Shown in pieces: positions 1 through 8,125 of a stretch of DNA of 47,329 bases (positions are counted from its first letter, which is position 1; every line of letters begins with the position of its first letter). Source of the DNA: DASYVD01 sp050693035 (GTDB taxonomy: Bacteria; Actinomycetota; UBA4738; CALAEC01). The stretch covers positions 1 to 47,329 of the forward strand of contig JBOGWB010000021.1 of assembly GCA_050693035.1 (NCBI GenBank). The letters run 5' to 3'. Below the pieces are notes generated by a model, which made no database searches, was not told where the DNA came from, and was given only the letters and a program-made list of their open reading frames with translations. The position numbers and the translations under genes were made by a program.

Positions 1-756
1 ATCCTGCCGGGCGCGCCGCCAGGCCAGCGCTGGCTCTTGCTGTATCCGGCGGCCGCGGTGGTGGCGCTCCTCGTCGCGGCGGGGTTCTCCAATGCCGTCG
101 AGTCGCCCCGGCCGGAGGGACACAGATCGACCCGCCGCCGCTCGTTGGAGGACTCCCGCGGTCCGGTCCTCCGCCTCGCGGCTCTGTTCGCCGTGGACTC
201 CTTCGCCGGCGGCTTCATCGTCCAGTCCTTCCTCGTGTACTGGTTCACCGAGGTGCTGGGGGCTTCCACCCTCGTGATGGGCGTGACCCTCGCAGCCGCC
301 GGGCTGGTGCAGGCTGCGTCGTTCCTGGCCGCCCCGCGGATCGCCGCGCGCGTCGGCCTTCTGAACACGATGGTCTTCACCCATCTGCCGTCGAACGTGC
401 TGCTGGTGCTGATCCCCCTAGTGCCCAGCCTTCCGGGGGCGCTGGCCCTCCTGGTGGCAAGGTTCGCGCTGTCGCAGATGGACGTCCCCACCCGCCAGGC
501 GTACCTCGCCGCGCTCGCCGGAACGAAGGAGCTCGCCGCGGCGGCGTCCGTCACCAACGCCACCAGAACTGCGGTGCGGCCCCTGGCCCCTCCGTTGGCC
601 GGCGCGGCGGTCGGGACCGCGGTGCCGGGGCTCCCCTTCTTCATCGCGGGGGGACTGAAGATCGTCTACGACCTGGCGCTCTACGTGTGGTTCCGGAGGA
701 TCCCCGTGGAGGGAGAAACCGGTGGACGGGTCAGCTCTCCTCTTCAGCGTGAGTGA
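1..756 (+). CDS. MFS transporter, 3' part (truncated by window start)
   Basis: The reading frame is open from the first base, so this is the last 251 residues of a longer protein. Several hydrophobic helices alternate with short charged loops (for example DSFAGGFIVQSFLVYWF, then GVTLAAAGLVQAASFLAAP with a following RIAARVG cytoplasmic loop). This resembles the C-terminal six-helix half of a major facilitator. The segment RFALSQMDVPTRQAYLAAL is typical of MFS loop 10-11. The substrate cannot be read from the sequence. The stop lies inside the convergent gyrA gene, a 26-bp tail-to-tail overlap that leaves no room for a terminator. Family level is fairly safe; function is open. Confidence 0.8.
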   Translation: MLPGAPPGQRWLLLYPAAAVVALLVAAGFSNAVESPRPEGHRSTRRRSLEDSRGPVLRLAALFAVDSFAGGFIVQSFLVYWFTEVLGASTLVMGVTLAAAGLVQAASFLAAPRIAARVGLLNTMVFTHLPSNVLLVLIPLVPSLPGALALLVARFALSQMDVPTRQAYLAALAGTKELAAAASVTNATRTAVRPLAPPLAGAAVGTAVPGLPFFIAGGLKIVYDLALYVWFRRIPVEGETGGRVSSPLQRE

Positions 757-3175
757 TGACCGGCGCCACCGCCGCGACGCGCTGCCGTCCGCCCAGCTTC
801 ATGACCCGTACCCCCTGGCTCGGTCGCCCGGTTCGACGGATGTCGGAGGAAGGAACGCGGATCACGATGCCTGAGTTCGAGATCACGAACACGTCCTGAT
901 CCCCGGTTCCGACGAAGGCACCCGCGAGCCGACCGGTTTTGTCGGTGAGCTTGTGGGTGATGACCCCCATGCCTCCCCGGCCCTTCCTCGGATACTCCGC
1001 CTCGGTGGTTCGCTTCCCGAACCCGCTTTCGGTGATGGTCACCACGTCCTCGCCCTTGCTCGGGAGCACCATGGCGATCACCTGGTCCTTCGAACCCACC
1101 CGCATCCCCATGACGCCCGACGCTTGCCGACCCATGGAGCGGACCTCCCTCTCGTCGAACCGGACCGCCTTCCCCCCCTTGGATACCAGGAGGATGTGAT
1201 CCTTGCCCCCGGTGAGCCGGGCCTCGATGAGCTCGTCGCCCTTGCGCAGGGTGATGGCGGCCAGTCCGGTCCGCGGCGAGTCGTACTCCTGGAGGGTCGT
1301 CTTCTTCACCCGGCCCTTCTTCGTCGCGAACACCAGGAATGTCCCGTCGTCGTAGTCCTCCAAGGCGATGACCGCGGCGATCCGCTCCTCGCCCGACAAC
1401 GAGATCCCGGGAAGGTTGGAGGCGTACACCCCTCGCCCGGTGCGTGATCCCTCGGGCACCTCGTGCACCTTCACCCGGTGGACCTTCCCGGTGTTGGTGA
1501 AGAACAACAGCCAGTGATGGGTCGTCGTCGTGAACATGTGGGCGATGACGTCTTCTTCCTTGAGGTTGGCCCCCCGGACCCCGCGGCCCCCTCGGCCTTG
1601 CCGCCGGTAAGTCTCGATGGGCAGCCGCTTGACGTAGCCGGCCCGGGACACCGTGATGACCACATCCTGCCGGGCCACCAGGTCCTGGATGTCGATCTCT
1701 CCCTCGTCGGCCCGGAGCTCGGTCCGCCGGCCGTCGGCGAACCGTCGCTTGATCTCGAGGAGCTCGTCCTTGATCACGGTTCGGATCTTCCCGGGATCCT
1801 TGAGGAGGGCCGTGAGACGCTTGATGGTGTCCTGGAGCTCGTTGTGCTCCTGCTCCAGCTTCTCTCGCTCCAGGCGGGTCAGCCTCCGCAGGGGCATGTC
1901 CAGGATGTGGTTCGCCTGGATCTCCGACAGCTTGAACCGGCTCATCAGCTTCGTTCGGGCTTCGTCGCCGTCCGCCGATCCCCGGATGATCTTGATGACC
2001 GCGTCGAGATTCGCGAGGGCGATGAGGAGGCCCTCGATGATGTGGTCCCGCTCCTCCGCCTTGCGGAGCTCGTACCGGCTCCTGCGGGTGACGACCTCTT
2101 CCTGATGCGCGATGTAGTGCCGGACCACCTCGACGAGTGACAGCGTGCGAGGGACGCCGTCGACGAGCGCCAGCATGATGACCCCGAAGCTCTCCTGGAG
2201 CTGGGTGTGCTTGTACAGACGGTTCAGGACGATCTGGGGGTTGGCGTTCCGGGAGAGCTCCACGACGAGCCGCATGCCGCCCCGGCCGCTGGACTCGTTG
2301 CGGACCCGGGCGATCTCGGGAACCCGCTTCGACAGCCGGAGCTCCTCGAGCTTCTCCGCTACCCGGGACGGGTTCACCTGGTACGGGACTTCGCTGACCA
2401 CCAGCTTCTGGCGGCCTCGGGAATCCTCCTCCACGGTCACCCGGGCCCTGATCCGGATGGAGCCGCGACCCGTCTCGAAGTAGTCCCTGATGCCGTCCCG
2501 GCCCATGATGAATCCGCCGGTCGGGAAGTCCGGACCCTTCACCAGTCTCATCAGCTCGCGCAAGGTGACGTCGGGCTTGTCGATAGCCGCCACCACCGCG
2601 TCGATGACCTCCCCCAAGTTGTGCGGCGGGATGTTGGTGGCCATCCCCACGGCGATCCCGGAGCCGCCGTTCACCAGCAGATTGGGGAACCGGGCAGGCA
2701 GCACGGTCGGCTCGAGGTCCTCGCCGTCGAAGTTCGGGATCATCTCCACGGTCTCGGCCTCGATGTCCCGCAAGAGCTCCATGGCGAGGGGCGCCAGGCG
2801 CGCCTCGGTGTACCTGTAGGCGGCCGGGGGGTGGCCATCGATGGAGCCGAAGTTCCCCTGCCCATGGATCAGCGGGTAGCGCATCGAGAAGTCCTGCCCC
2901 ATGCGCACCATCGCGTCGTACACGGACTGGTCGCCGTGCGGGTGGTACTTCCCGATGACGTCTCCCACCACGCGAGCGGACTTCCGCGTGGGACGGTCGG
3001 GACGGAGCCCGCCTTGCAGCATGCTCCACAGGATCCGGCGGTGAACGGGCTTCAGTCCGTCGCGGACGTCTGGCAGGGCCCGCGACACGATGACCGACAT
3101 CGCATAGTCGAGGAAGGAGGACTTGATCTCCTCCTCGATGTCGATGGGTTCGATGCGGGCGAGGGTCTGGGCCAT
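731..3175 (-). CDS. gyrA: DNA gyrase subunit A
   Basis: The 814-residue subunit cuts and rejoins DNA in the A2B2 gyrase that introduces negative supercoils. The breakage-reunion domain has the catalytic tyrosine at residue 122 in the motif RYTEARL, the same number as in E. coli. The GyrA box of the C-terminal pinwheel is QGRGGRG at 526-532, which marks a gyrase rather than topoisomerase IV. The quinolone-contact region reads HPHGDQSVYD: position 83 is Gln instead of the usual Ser (or Ala in mycobacteria), while Asp87 is kept. The ATG start is preceded by a weak GGGGGAA. It follows gyrB by 56 bp and is probably cotranscribed with it. Identity is certain. Confidence 0.98.
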   Translation of the reverse strand: MAQTLARIEPIDIEEEIKSSFLDYAMSVIVSRALPDVRDGLKPVHRRILWSMLQGGLRPDRPTRKSARVVGDVIGKYHPHGDQSVYDAMVRMGQDFSMRYPLIHGQGNFGSIDGHPPAAYRYTEARLAPLAMELLRDIEAETVEMIPNFDGEDLEPTVLPARFPNLLVNGGSGIAVGMATNIPPHNLGEVIDAVVAAIDKPDVTLRELMRLVKGPDFPTGGFIMGRDGIRDYFETGRGSIRIRARVTVEEDSRGRQKLVVSEVPYQVNPSRVAEKLEELRLSKRVPEIARVRNESSGRGGMRLVVELSRNANPQIVLNRLYKHTQLQESFGVIMLALVDGVPRTLSLVEVVRHYIAHQEEVVTRRSRYELRKAEERDHIIEGLLIALANLDAVIKIIRGSADGDEARTKLMSRFKLSEIQANHILDMPLRRLTRLEREKLEQEHNELQDTIKRLTALLKDPGKIRTVIKDELLEIKRRFADGRRTELRADEGEIDIQDLVARQDVVITVSRAGYVKRLPIETYRRQGRGGRGVRGANLKEEDVIAHMFTTTTHHWLLFFTNTGKVHRVKVHEVPEGSRTGRGVYASNLPGISLSGEERIAAVIALEDYDDGTFLVFATKKGRVKKTTLQEYDSPRTGLAAITLRKGDELIEARLTGGKDHILLVSKGGKAVRFDEREVRSMGRQASGVMGMRVGSKDQVIAMVLPSKGEDVVTITESGFGKRTTEAEYPRKGRGGMGVITHKLTDKTGRLAGAFVGTGDQDVFVISNSGIVIRVPSSDIRRTGRPSQGVRVMKLGGRQRVAAVAPVITHAEEES

Positions 3176-3231
3176 CTAGCTCATTCCCCCCACAGTCGCG
3201 AAGCGGCGCCCTATGGTCGTCCTGATGCCTC

Positions 3232-5175
3232 TCATACGTCGATCAGCCGCACGTCCTTGGCGTTCTCCTGGATGAACTCTCGTCGTCCGTCAACGTCCTC
3301 CCCCATGAGCACGCTGAACATCCGGTCAGCTGCGGCGGCGTCCTCGAGCGTCACCCGCAGGAGGGTGCGCTGCTCGGGATCCATCGCCGTCTCCCACAGT
3401 TGGTCTGGGTTCATCTCACCCAGTCCCTTGAACCGCAGTGGGTTCAGGTTCTTCTTGCCGTTCTTCTTCCGCACCGCCTCGAGCTCCTTGTCGGAGTACA
3501 GGTACGACGTCTTGCCGTCCAGGGTCACCCGGTACAGGGGTGGCTGCGCAATGTACATGAAGCCCGCGTCGATCAGCTCCTTCATGTACCGGAAGAAGAA
3601 CGTCAGGAGGAGGATGCGGATGTGCGCGCCGTCCACGTCCGCGTCGGTCAAAGCCACGATCTTGTGGTACCTGGCCTTCTCGAGCTGGAACTCTTCCCCG
3701 ATCCCCGTGCCGACCGCCGTGATGAGCGCCAGGATCTCCTTGTTCTCGAGGATCTTGTGCAGGCGGGCCTTCTCCACGTTCAGGATCTTGCCTCGGATGG
3801 GGAGGATCGCCTGGTAGGAGGGGTCTCGCGCCTGGATGGCGGGTCCCGCAGCGGAATCACCCTCAACGATGAAGATCTCGCACTTCTCCGGCTCCTGGAG
3901 CTGACAGTCGGCCAGCTTGCCGGGGAGAGACGTGTCCAGGATGCCCTTGCGGCGGGCCAGGTCCCGCGCCTGCCTGGCCGCCAGGCGGGCCTTGGCGGCC
4001 TGGAGGCACTTCTGGACGATCCGCTTGGCGTCGCCGGGATGTTCCTCGAGCCAGATCGCCAGATTCTGGTTGACCGTGGTCTCGACGAACGAACGCACGT
4101 CGGTATTCCCGAGCTTGGTCTTGGTCTGTCCCTCGAACTGCGGCTCCTTCAGCTTCACCGAGACGATCGCGGTCAGTCCCTCACGGATGTCCTCTCCGAT
4201 GAGGTTCTCCTCTTTCTCCTTGAGGATGTTGTTGGCGCGTGCGTACCGGTTCACCACGTTTGTGACGGACTTCTTGAATCCCTCTTCGTGCGTGCCACCC
4301 TCGTGAGTGTTGATGGTGTTGGCGAAGCTGTGGAGGGACTCCGCGAACGCCGAGTTCCACTGCATGGCCACTTCGACCTCGGCATCCCCTCTGGTGCCGT
4401 CGAAGTGAGCTACGCGGTTGTTGACCGTCTCCTTGCCGTGGTTCAGGAGCCGAACGAAATCGGCCAGCCCACCGGCCGCCTTGTAAACGTCCCGCCACTC
4501 GGGTGTCTCGCGCTCGTCGACGAAGGCGATCTCCACTCCACGGGTGAGGAACGACAGCTCGCGGAGGCGCTCCGCGAGGACGTCTCGCTTGAAGTCGAGC
4601 TCCTCGAAGATGTCGGGGTCGGGCCAGAAAGTGATGATGGTTCCGGTCTTCTTGGTGGCGCCCCCCTTGCCCAGTTTCGTGAGGGGCTTGCCCCGTTCGT
4701 AGGTCTGGCCCCAGAGATGGCCTTCTCGCGCCACCTCTACTTCGAGCCGGCTGGAGAGGGCGTTCACCACCGAGATGCCGACGCCGTGCAACCCACCGGA
4801 GACCGCGTAGGACTTCCCCTCGAACTTCCCGCCGGCGTGGAGCGTGGTCAGCACCACTTCCACCGCCGGGCGGCGGTCCTTCAGTTTGGGGATGGGCTGG
4901 ACGGGGATGCCCCGGCCGTTGTCGAGGACCTGCACCGACCCGTCGGCCCGCAGGCGAACCAGGATCTTCGTGCAATGCCCCGCCAAGGCCTCGTCGATGG
5001 CGTTGTCGACGACCTCGTAGACGAGGTGGTGGAGGCCGCGCGGCCCGGTGGTGCCGATGTACATACCCGGCCGCCGACGGACGGCCTCGAGACCTTCCAG
5101 GACCGTGATGTCGGCAGCCGTGTACGAGCCGCCCGGGGCGGTCTGCACTCTCTTCTTCGGGCTCGGCTGGGCCAC
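3232..5175 (-). CDS. gyrB: DNA gyrase subunit B
   Basis: This is the 647-residue ATPase and Toprim subunit of gyrase. The GHKL ATPase domain shows the catalytic Glu54 and Asn58 (VYEVVDNAIDEA), DNGRGIP at 85-91 and GGLHGVG at 127-133. The Toprim domain shows EGDSA at 438-442 and DADVDGAHI at 511-519, which bind the catalytic magnesium ions. The length is typical for actinobacterial GyrB without an insertion. The start is GTG behind a strong GGAGGTGA, four bases upstream. A 134-bp leader separates it from the DUF721 gene and contains its own promoter, so gyrBA can be expressed apart from dnaA-dnaN-recF. Confidence 0.98.
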   Translation of the reverse strand: MAQPSPKKRVQTAPGGSYTAADITVLEGLEAVRRRPGMYIGTTGPRGLHHLVYEVVDNAIDEALAGHCTKILVRLRADGSVQVLDNGRGIPVQPIPKLKDRRPAVEVVLTTLHAGGKFEGKSYAVSGGLHGVGISVVNALSSRLEVEVAREGHLWGQTYERGKPLTKLGKGGATKKTGTIITFWPDPDIFEELDFKRDVLAERLRELSFLTRGVEIAFVDERETPEWRDVYKAAGGLADFVRLLNHGKETVNNRVAHFDGTRGDAEVEVAMQWNSAFAESLHSFANTINTHEGGTHEEGFKKSVTNVVNRYARANNILKEKEENLIGEDIREGLTAIVSVKLKEPQFEGQTKTKLGNTDVRSFVETTVNQNLAIWLEEHPGDAKRIVQKCLQAAKARLAARQARDLARRKGILDTSLPGKLADCQLQEPEKCEIFIVEGDSAAGPAIQARDPSYQAILPIRGKILNVEKARLHKILENKEILALITAVGTGIGEEFQLEKARYHKIVALTDADVDGAHIRILLLTFFFRYMKELIDAGFMYIAQPPLYRVTLDGKTSYLYSDKELEAVRKKNGKKNLNPLRFKGLGEMNPDQLWETAMDPEQRTLLRVTLEDAAAADRMFSVLMGEDVDGRREFIQENAKDVRLIDV

Positions 5176-5255
5176 GTCACCTCCGCTCGGGACCCGCGCA
5201 GGACGGGCCCGGGTCGTTCTCGGAGGGGCGCGTCGCGCAGGGATTCAGACGCTTC

Positions 5256-5264
5256 ATTATACCA
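5256..5264 (-). promoter_or_regulatory. Extended -10 promoter for gyrBA
   Basis: Read on the minus strand this is TGGTATAAT, a perfect -10 box with the TG extension. It lies in an AT-rich island within very GC-rich flanks. No good -35 sits 17 bases upstream; a TTGACG lies too close (5 bases) to pair with it. Transcription would start near 5249, giving a leader of about 73 bases before the gyrB GTG. Confidence 0.65.
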
Positions 5265-5309
5265 TTCGTCAAGGGACGAAACCGCAGGTCAGGCTCCATA
5301 ATAAGCCCT

Positions 5310-5654
5310 TCAGCGACGTTCCTCGCGACTGACCGCGATCCGCACCACCCGGACCTCCTCGGCGCCCAGGACCTCGTTGGCCTGGCGGCGGATGTCGTGG
5401 GCCAGGAATCGGACTTGGGCTCCCCAGGCGGCGCTCGAGACCGCCACGACCAGGCCGCCGGACTCGAGGCTGAGAGGCGCGGTCTCCCGGGCCAGGCGAG
5501 GTCCCACCACCTCCTCCCACGACCGGGCCAGCCGCCCCAGAGCCAGGCCGCGGCGGAAACGGTCCGTGTCCATGGCCTCGCGGAGAACGCCCCCGACCGG
5601 CTTGAGCTGGTCCGAGCGATCCGGCGCGCGGCGGTTACGTCCGGACGCGGCCAT
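5310..5654 (-). CDS. dciA: DUF721 / DciA-family replication protein
   Basis: A 114-residue basic protein with the DUF721 core (WEEVVGPRLARETAPLSL, then a hydrophobic strand VVAVSSAAWGAQVRFL). DciA is the ancestral helicase-operator protein that helps load DnaB in bacteria without DnaC or DnaI. Actinobacteria carry a DUF721 gene in exactly this position between recF and gyrB. The ATG start lies 20 bp inside the end of recF, which suggests coupled translation. The DciA role is inferred from family and position; the family call itself is good. Confidence 0.85.
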   Translation of the reverse strand: MAASGRNRRAPDRSDQLKPVGGVLREAMDTDRFRRGLALGRLARSWEEVVGPRLARETAPLSLESGGLVVAVSSAAWGAQVRFLAHDIRRQANEVLGAEEVRVVRIAVSREERR

Positions 5655-6765
5655 CTTCCACCTCCCACACCTTGGCGTCGGGCGGAACCTGCGCCTCGTC
5701 GGGCACCGCCATCACCACCTGCCCCCGGCCGGCGAGCCTTTCCCCCACCCGGCGGCGGCGGACCGGGTCGAGCCCGGAGAAGGGATCGTCGAGCACCACG
5801 ACCGGAGGGTCGGCGATCTCTGCCGCCAACGCCCCGGCGAGCCCCAGCCGGAAACACAGGGCCGCGGCCCACGCCTCGCCGTGCGACGCGAATCCCCGAG
5901 CCGCCAGATCACCGACCGCCAGATCCACGTCGTCTCGGTGCGGACCCACCAGGGTGGTCCGCCGAACCAGCTCGTCCCCGCGCCGGGCGGCCAGGCGATC
6001 CTGGAACCAACTCGACAGCGCCGCAGCGGCGTCTGGATCGGCATGGTCCTCGACGTTCCCTCCCGCCGCTTCCACGCCGTCGGGTGCGACGGACGACCGG
6101 TACCGGACGGCCAGGCGCTCCCCCGCCAGGGCAGCGTAGTCCTCACCCGCCCTGGGTCCGACCCGGGCGACCGCGGCCGCTCTGGCCGATGTGACCGCGG
6201 TGCCGTGCCGAACGAGCTCCCCGTCCCATGCGTCCAGCTCGTCGGGGGCCCCCGAGCCTTCGTGCTCCTTGAGCAGCCGGTTCCTCTGGCGAAGGGTCCG
6301 GTCGTAGCTTCGCCGGGCCGTGTCCAGGGGCGGCCACAGCGCCAGCGAGGCCTCATCGAGGAACCGGCGCCGGTCTTCGGGTTGACCCTGCACCACGGCC
6401 AGGTCCTCGGGGATGAACATCACCGAACGGACCCGCTGCCGCAGATCGCGCTTGCGCCGGACCCCGCTCCGGTTGACCTGGATCCGATTGGCTCCCGAGG
6501 ACCTGATCTCCACCTCCACGAGCACCCGGCCCACCGCGGTTTCCACTTCCCCCCGAAGGTAGGCACGGTCGGCCCCCCGACGGACCAGCGGATCGTCCGA
6601 TGCTGCCCGCGGCGAGGACAGGGTGAGCAGATAGTGAACCGCCTCCAGCAGGTTGGTCTTGCCTTGGGCGTTGGCCCCGAGCAGCGCGACCACCTCTGAC
6701 GGGAACTCCACCGAGGTCTCCGGGTGGTTCCGGAAGTCCCTGACTTCCAGCCAGGCCAGGCGCAC
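5635..6765 (-). CDS. recF: DNA replication and repair protein RecF
   Basis: A 376-residue SMC-like ATPase of the RecFOR pathway, which guides RecA loading at single-strand gaps. The N-terminus MRLAWLEVRDFRNH is the RecF hallmark. Walker A is GANAQGKT at 30-37; the C-terminal half carries the Walker B segment VVVLDDPFSGLDP with the D-loop. The GTG start follows the dnaN TAG stop directly, with no gap, so it is translated from the dnaA-dnaN-recF message. Confidence 0.96.
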   Translation of the reverse strand: MRLAWLEVRDFRNHPETSVEFPSEVVALLGANAQGKTNLLEAVHYLLTLSSPRAASDDPLVRRGADRAYLRGEVETAVGRVLVEVEIRSSGANRIQVNRSGVRRKRDLRQRVRSVMFIPEDLAVVQGQPEDRRRFLDEASLALWPPLDTARRSYDRTLRQRNRLLKEHEGSGAPDELDAWDGELVRHGTAVTSARAAAVARVGPRAGEDYAALAGERLAVRYRSSVAPDGVEAAGGNVEDHADPDAAAALSSWFQDRLAARRGDELVRRTTLVGPHRDDVDLAVGDLAARGFASHGEAWAAALCFRLGLAGALAAEIADPPVVVLDDPFSGLDPVRRRRVGERLAGRGQVVMAVPDEAQVPPDAKVWEVEDGRVRT

Positions 6766-7866
6766 CTAGCCCACTGGGGCGGGGAGGCGGATCGGCATGA
6801 CCAGGTAGGTGAACTCGTCGCTCTCCCCGCGGACGACGGCCGGCTTGAGACCGTCCCGGAGCTCGATCTGTATCCGCTCCCCCACCGCGCCGGCGAGGCC
6901 ATCGCCCAGATAGTTCGGGTTGAAGGCGATGGTGATCTCCTCGCCCTGATACTCGGCCTCCACCGCCTCCACGGCTTCCCCGAGGTCGGGCGAGGACGAG
7001 GTGAGCCGGGCTCCCAGGCGGTTGAGCTCCATCCGCACGGGGGAGTTCTCCCTCGCCAGCAGGCCGACCCGTCGCACCGCTTCCAGGAGCTGCTGGCGGG
7101 GAGCGGCCAGCCGGTTGGCTCCGGGCTCCGGGATGAGCTGACGGTAGTTGGGGAACTCTCCCTCGATGAGCCTCGACGTGAGGCCCCACTCGCCGACCCC
7201 GAAGGAGGCCTGCGACTCTCCGAGGACGATGGTGACTTCGCCCTTCTCCTCCCCGGCGGCGGCCCGCCCGGCCTCCGAGACCGCTCGCTCCGGGATAAGC
7301 GCCCGGGCCTCCCCCTCGCCGGTGGCCCGGAGCTCTCGGATGGCCAGGCGATACGAGTCGGTCGCCACCATGGTCAGGCCCTCCCGATTCACCTCCAGGA
7401 GCACACCGGTCAGGATGGGACGGGCCTCGTCGCGGGAAGCAGCCTTCACCACCTGGGCCACGGCCTCGGCGAAGGCCCCGGATGCCACCCTCACCCGGGT
7501 CCCCTCCGGCTCCCGAAGGCTGGGGAAGTCCTCCGCCGGGAGGCACCGCAGGGTGCCCTCGAAGCTCCGGCATACGACCCGAGCCTGAGCCCCGTCGGAC
7601 TCGAACTCCACGGGGTCCGGCGGGAGCGCCTTCACCATGTCGGCGACCAGACGGGCCGGCACCAGGACGCTTCCCGCGTCCTGGACCTCCACCGCCACCC
7701 GAACCTCGGTCGAGACCTCCAGATCCGTGGTGAGCAGCGTCAGTCCCCCCTCCCCCACCGTCATCAGGACACCCGTGAGGGCGGGGATGCCCGGACGCGT
7801 GGATACCCCCCGCTGCACGGTTTGCAGGGCTTCCGAGAGGACGTCGCGTTCAGACCTGAACTTCAT
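6766..7866 (-). CDS. dnaN: DNA polymerase III beta sliding clamp
   Basis: The 366-residue ring-forming processivity clamp that holds DNA polymerase III on DNA. The three-fold clamp architecture is visible: the start MKFRSERDVLSEALQTVQRG, the middle-domain motif FAEAVAQVVKAASRDEARP with ILTGVLLEV, and the C-terminal end TYLVMPIRLP that forms part of the hydrophobic partner cleft. The ATG start lies behind a strong GGAGGTGAG. The gene follows the candidate oriC, as in most Actinobacteria, and abuts recF. Confidence 0.97.
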   Translation of the reverse strand: MKFRSERDVLSEALQTVQRGVSTRPGIPALTGVLMTVGEGGLTLLTTDLEVSTEVRVAVEVQDAGSVLVPARLVADMVKALPPDPVEFESDGAQARVVCRSFEGTLRCLPAEDFPSLREPEGTRVRVASGAFAEAVAQVVKAASRDEARPILTGVLLEVNREGLTMVATDSYRLAIRELRATGEGEARALIPERAVSEAGRAAAGEEKGEVTIVLGESQASFGVGEWGLTSRLIEGEFPNYRQLIPEPGANRLAAPRQQLLEAVRRVGLLARENSPVRMELNRLGARLTSSSPDLGEAVEAVEAEYQGEEITIAFNPNYLGDGLAGAVGERIQIELRDGLKPAVVRGESDEFTYLVMPIRLPAPVG

Positions 7867-7940
7867 CGCTCACCTCCGAAGCAAAGGGCGGTCGGATGTG
7901 GAATCTCTCCGTTCCAGAAAGGAAGTATTGAAACCAGCTG

Positions 7941-7962
7941 TAGTAGTAGGGGCTGTGGATCA
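7941..7962 (-). other. DnaA-trio-like basal unwinding element
   Basis: On the plus strand three TAG triplets (7941-7949) are followed by GGGC and then TGTGGATCA. Read on the minus strand this is a DnaA box (TGATCCACA), a short GC block, and three CTA triplets running into the AT-richer side. That is the order and polarity described for the bacterial basal origin unwinding system: DnaA box, GC cluster, then DnaA-trios. A match of three trios is short, so this is a candidate. Confidence 0.45.
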
Positions 7963-8099
7963 TGAGGAAAAGCCATGGTGTGCCCAGCGTACAGCGGGCG
8001 TGTGACATGGAGAGAGCGTGGGGAATGGTGTGGAATGCGCGCCGCCGACGCCGGGGCTGGGCGGGCGACCCATCCGGCGGTGCGGACAACCATGCCACT

Positions 8100-8117
8100 T
8101 GTGGAGACTTCTCCACA
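8100..8117. repeat. Perfect inverted repeat of two DnaA-box-like sites
   Basis: TGTGGAGA, a two-base gap, then TCTCCACA form a perfect 8-bp dyad eight bases beyond the dnaA stop. Each arm has the TCCACA core of a DnaA box. It may bind DnaA as a head-to-head pair or fold as a small hairpin at the end of the dnaA message; no T-run follows. Confidence 0.5.
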
Positions 8118-8125
8118 GGCCGTCC

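Larger units (their letters stand above)
7867..8125. other. Candidate replication origin (oriC) between dnaA and dnaN
   Basis: This 259-bp non-coding stretch is the usual oriC position in Actinobacteria. It contains several TCCACA-core DnaA-box-like sites: TGTGGAATC at 7897, TGTGGATCA at 7954, TGTGGAATG at 8029, and an inverted pair at 8100-8117. None is the perfect TTATCCACA, but TGATCCACA (7954-7962, minus strand) differs by one base. AT content rises between about 7905 and 7970. The call rests on position and motif clustering, not on experiment. Confidence 0.65.

Noticed and set aside
5186..5216. GACCCG...CGGGTC hairpin in the gyrB leader as a regulatory switch
   Set aside because: Only six base pairs with a large loop, and it does not cover the ribosome site.
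744..5301. Long open frames antisense or out of frame within gyrA and gyrB
   Set aside because: Composition is that of shifted GC-rich codons and gyrase coding is beyond doubt.
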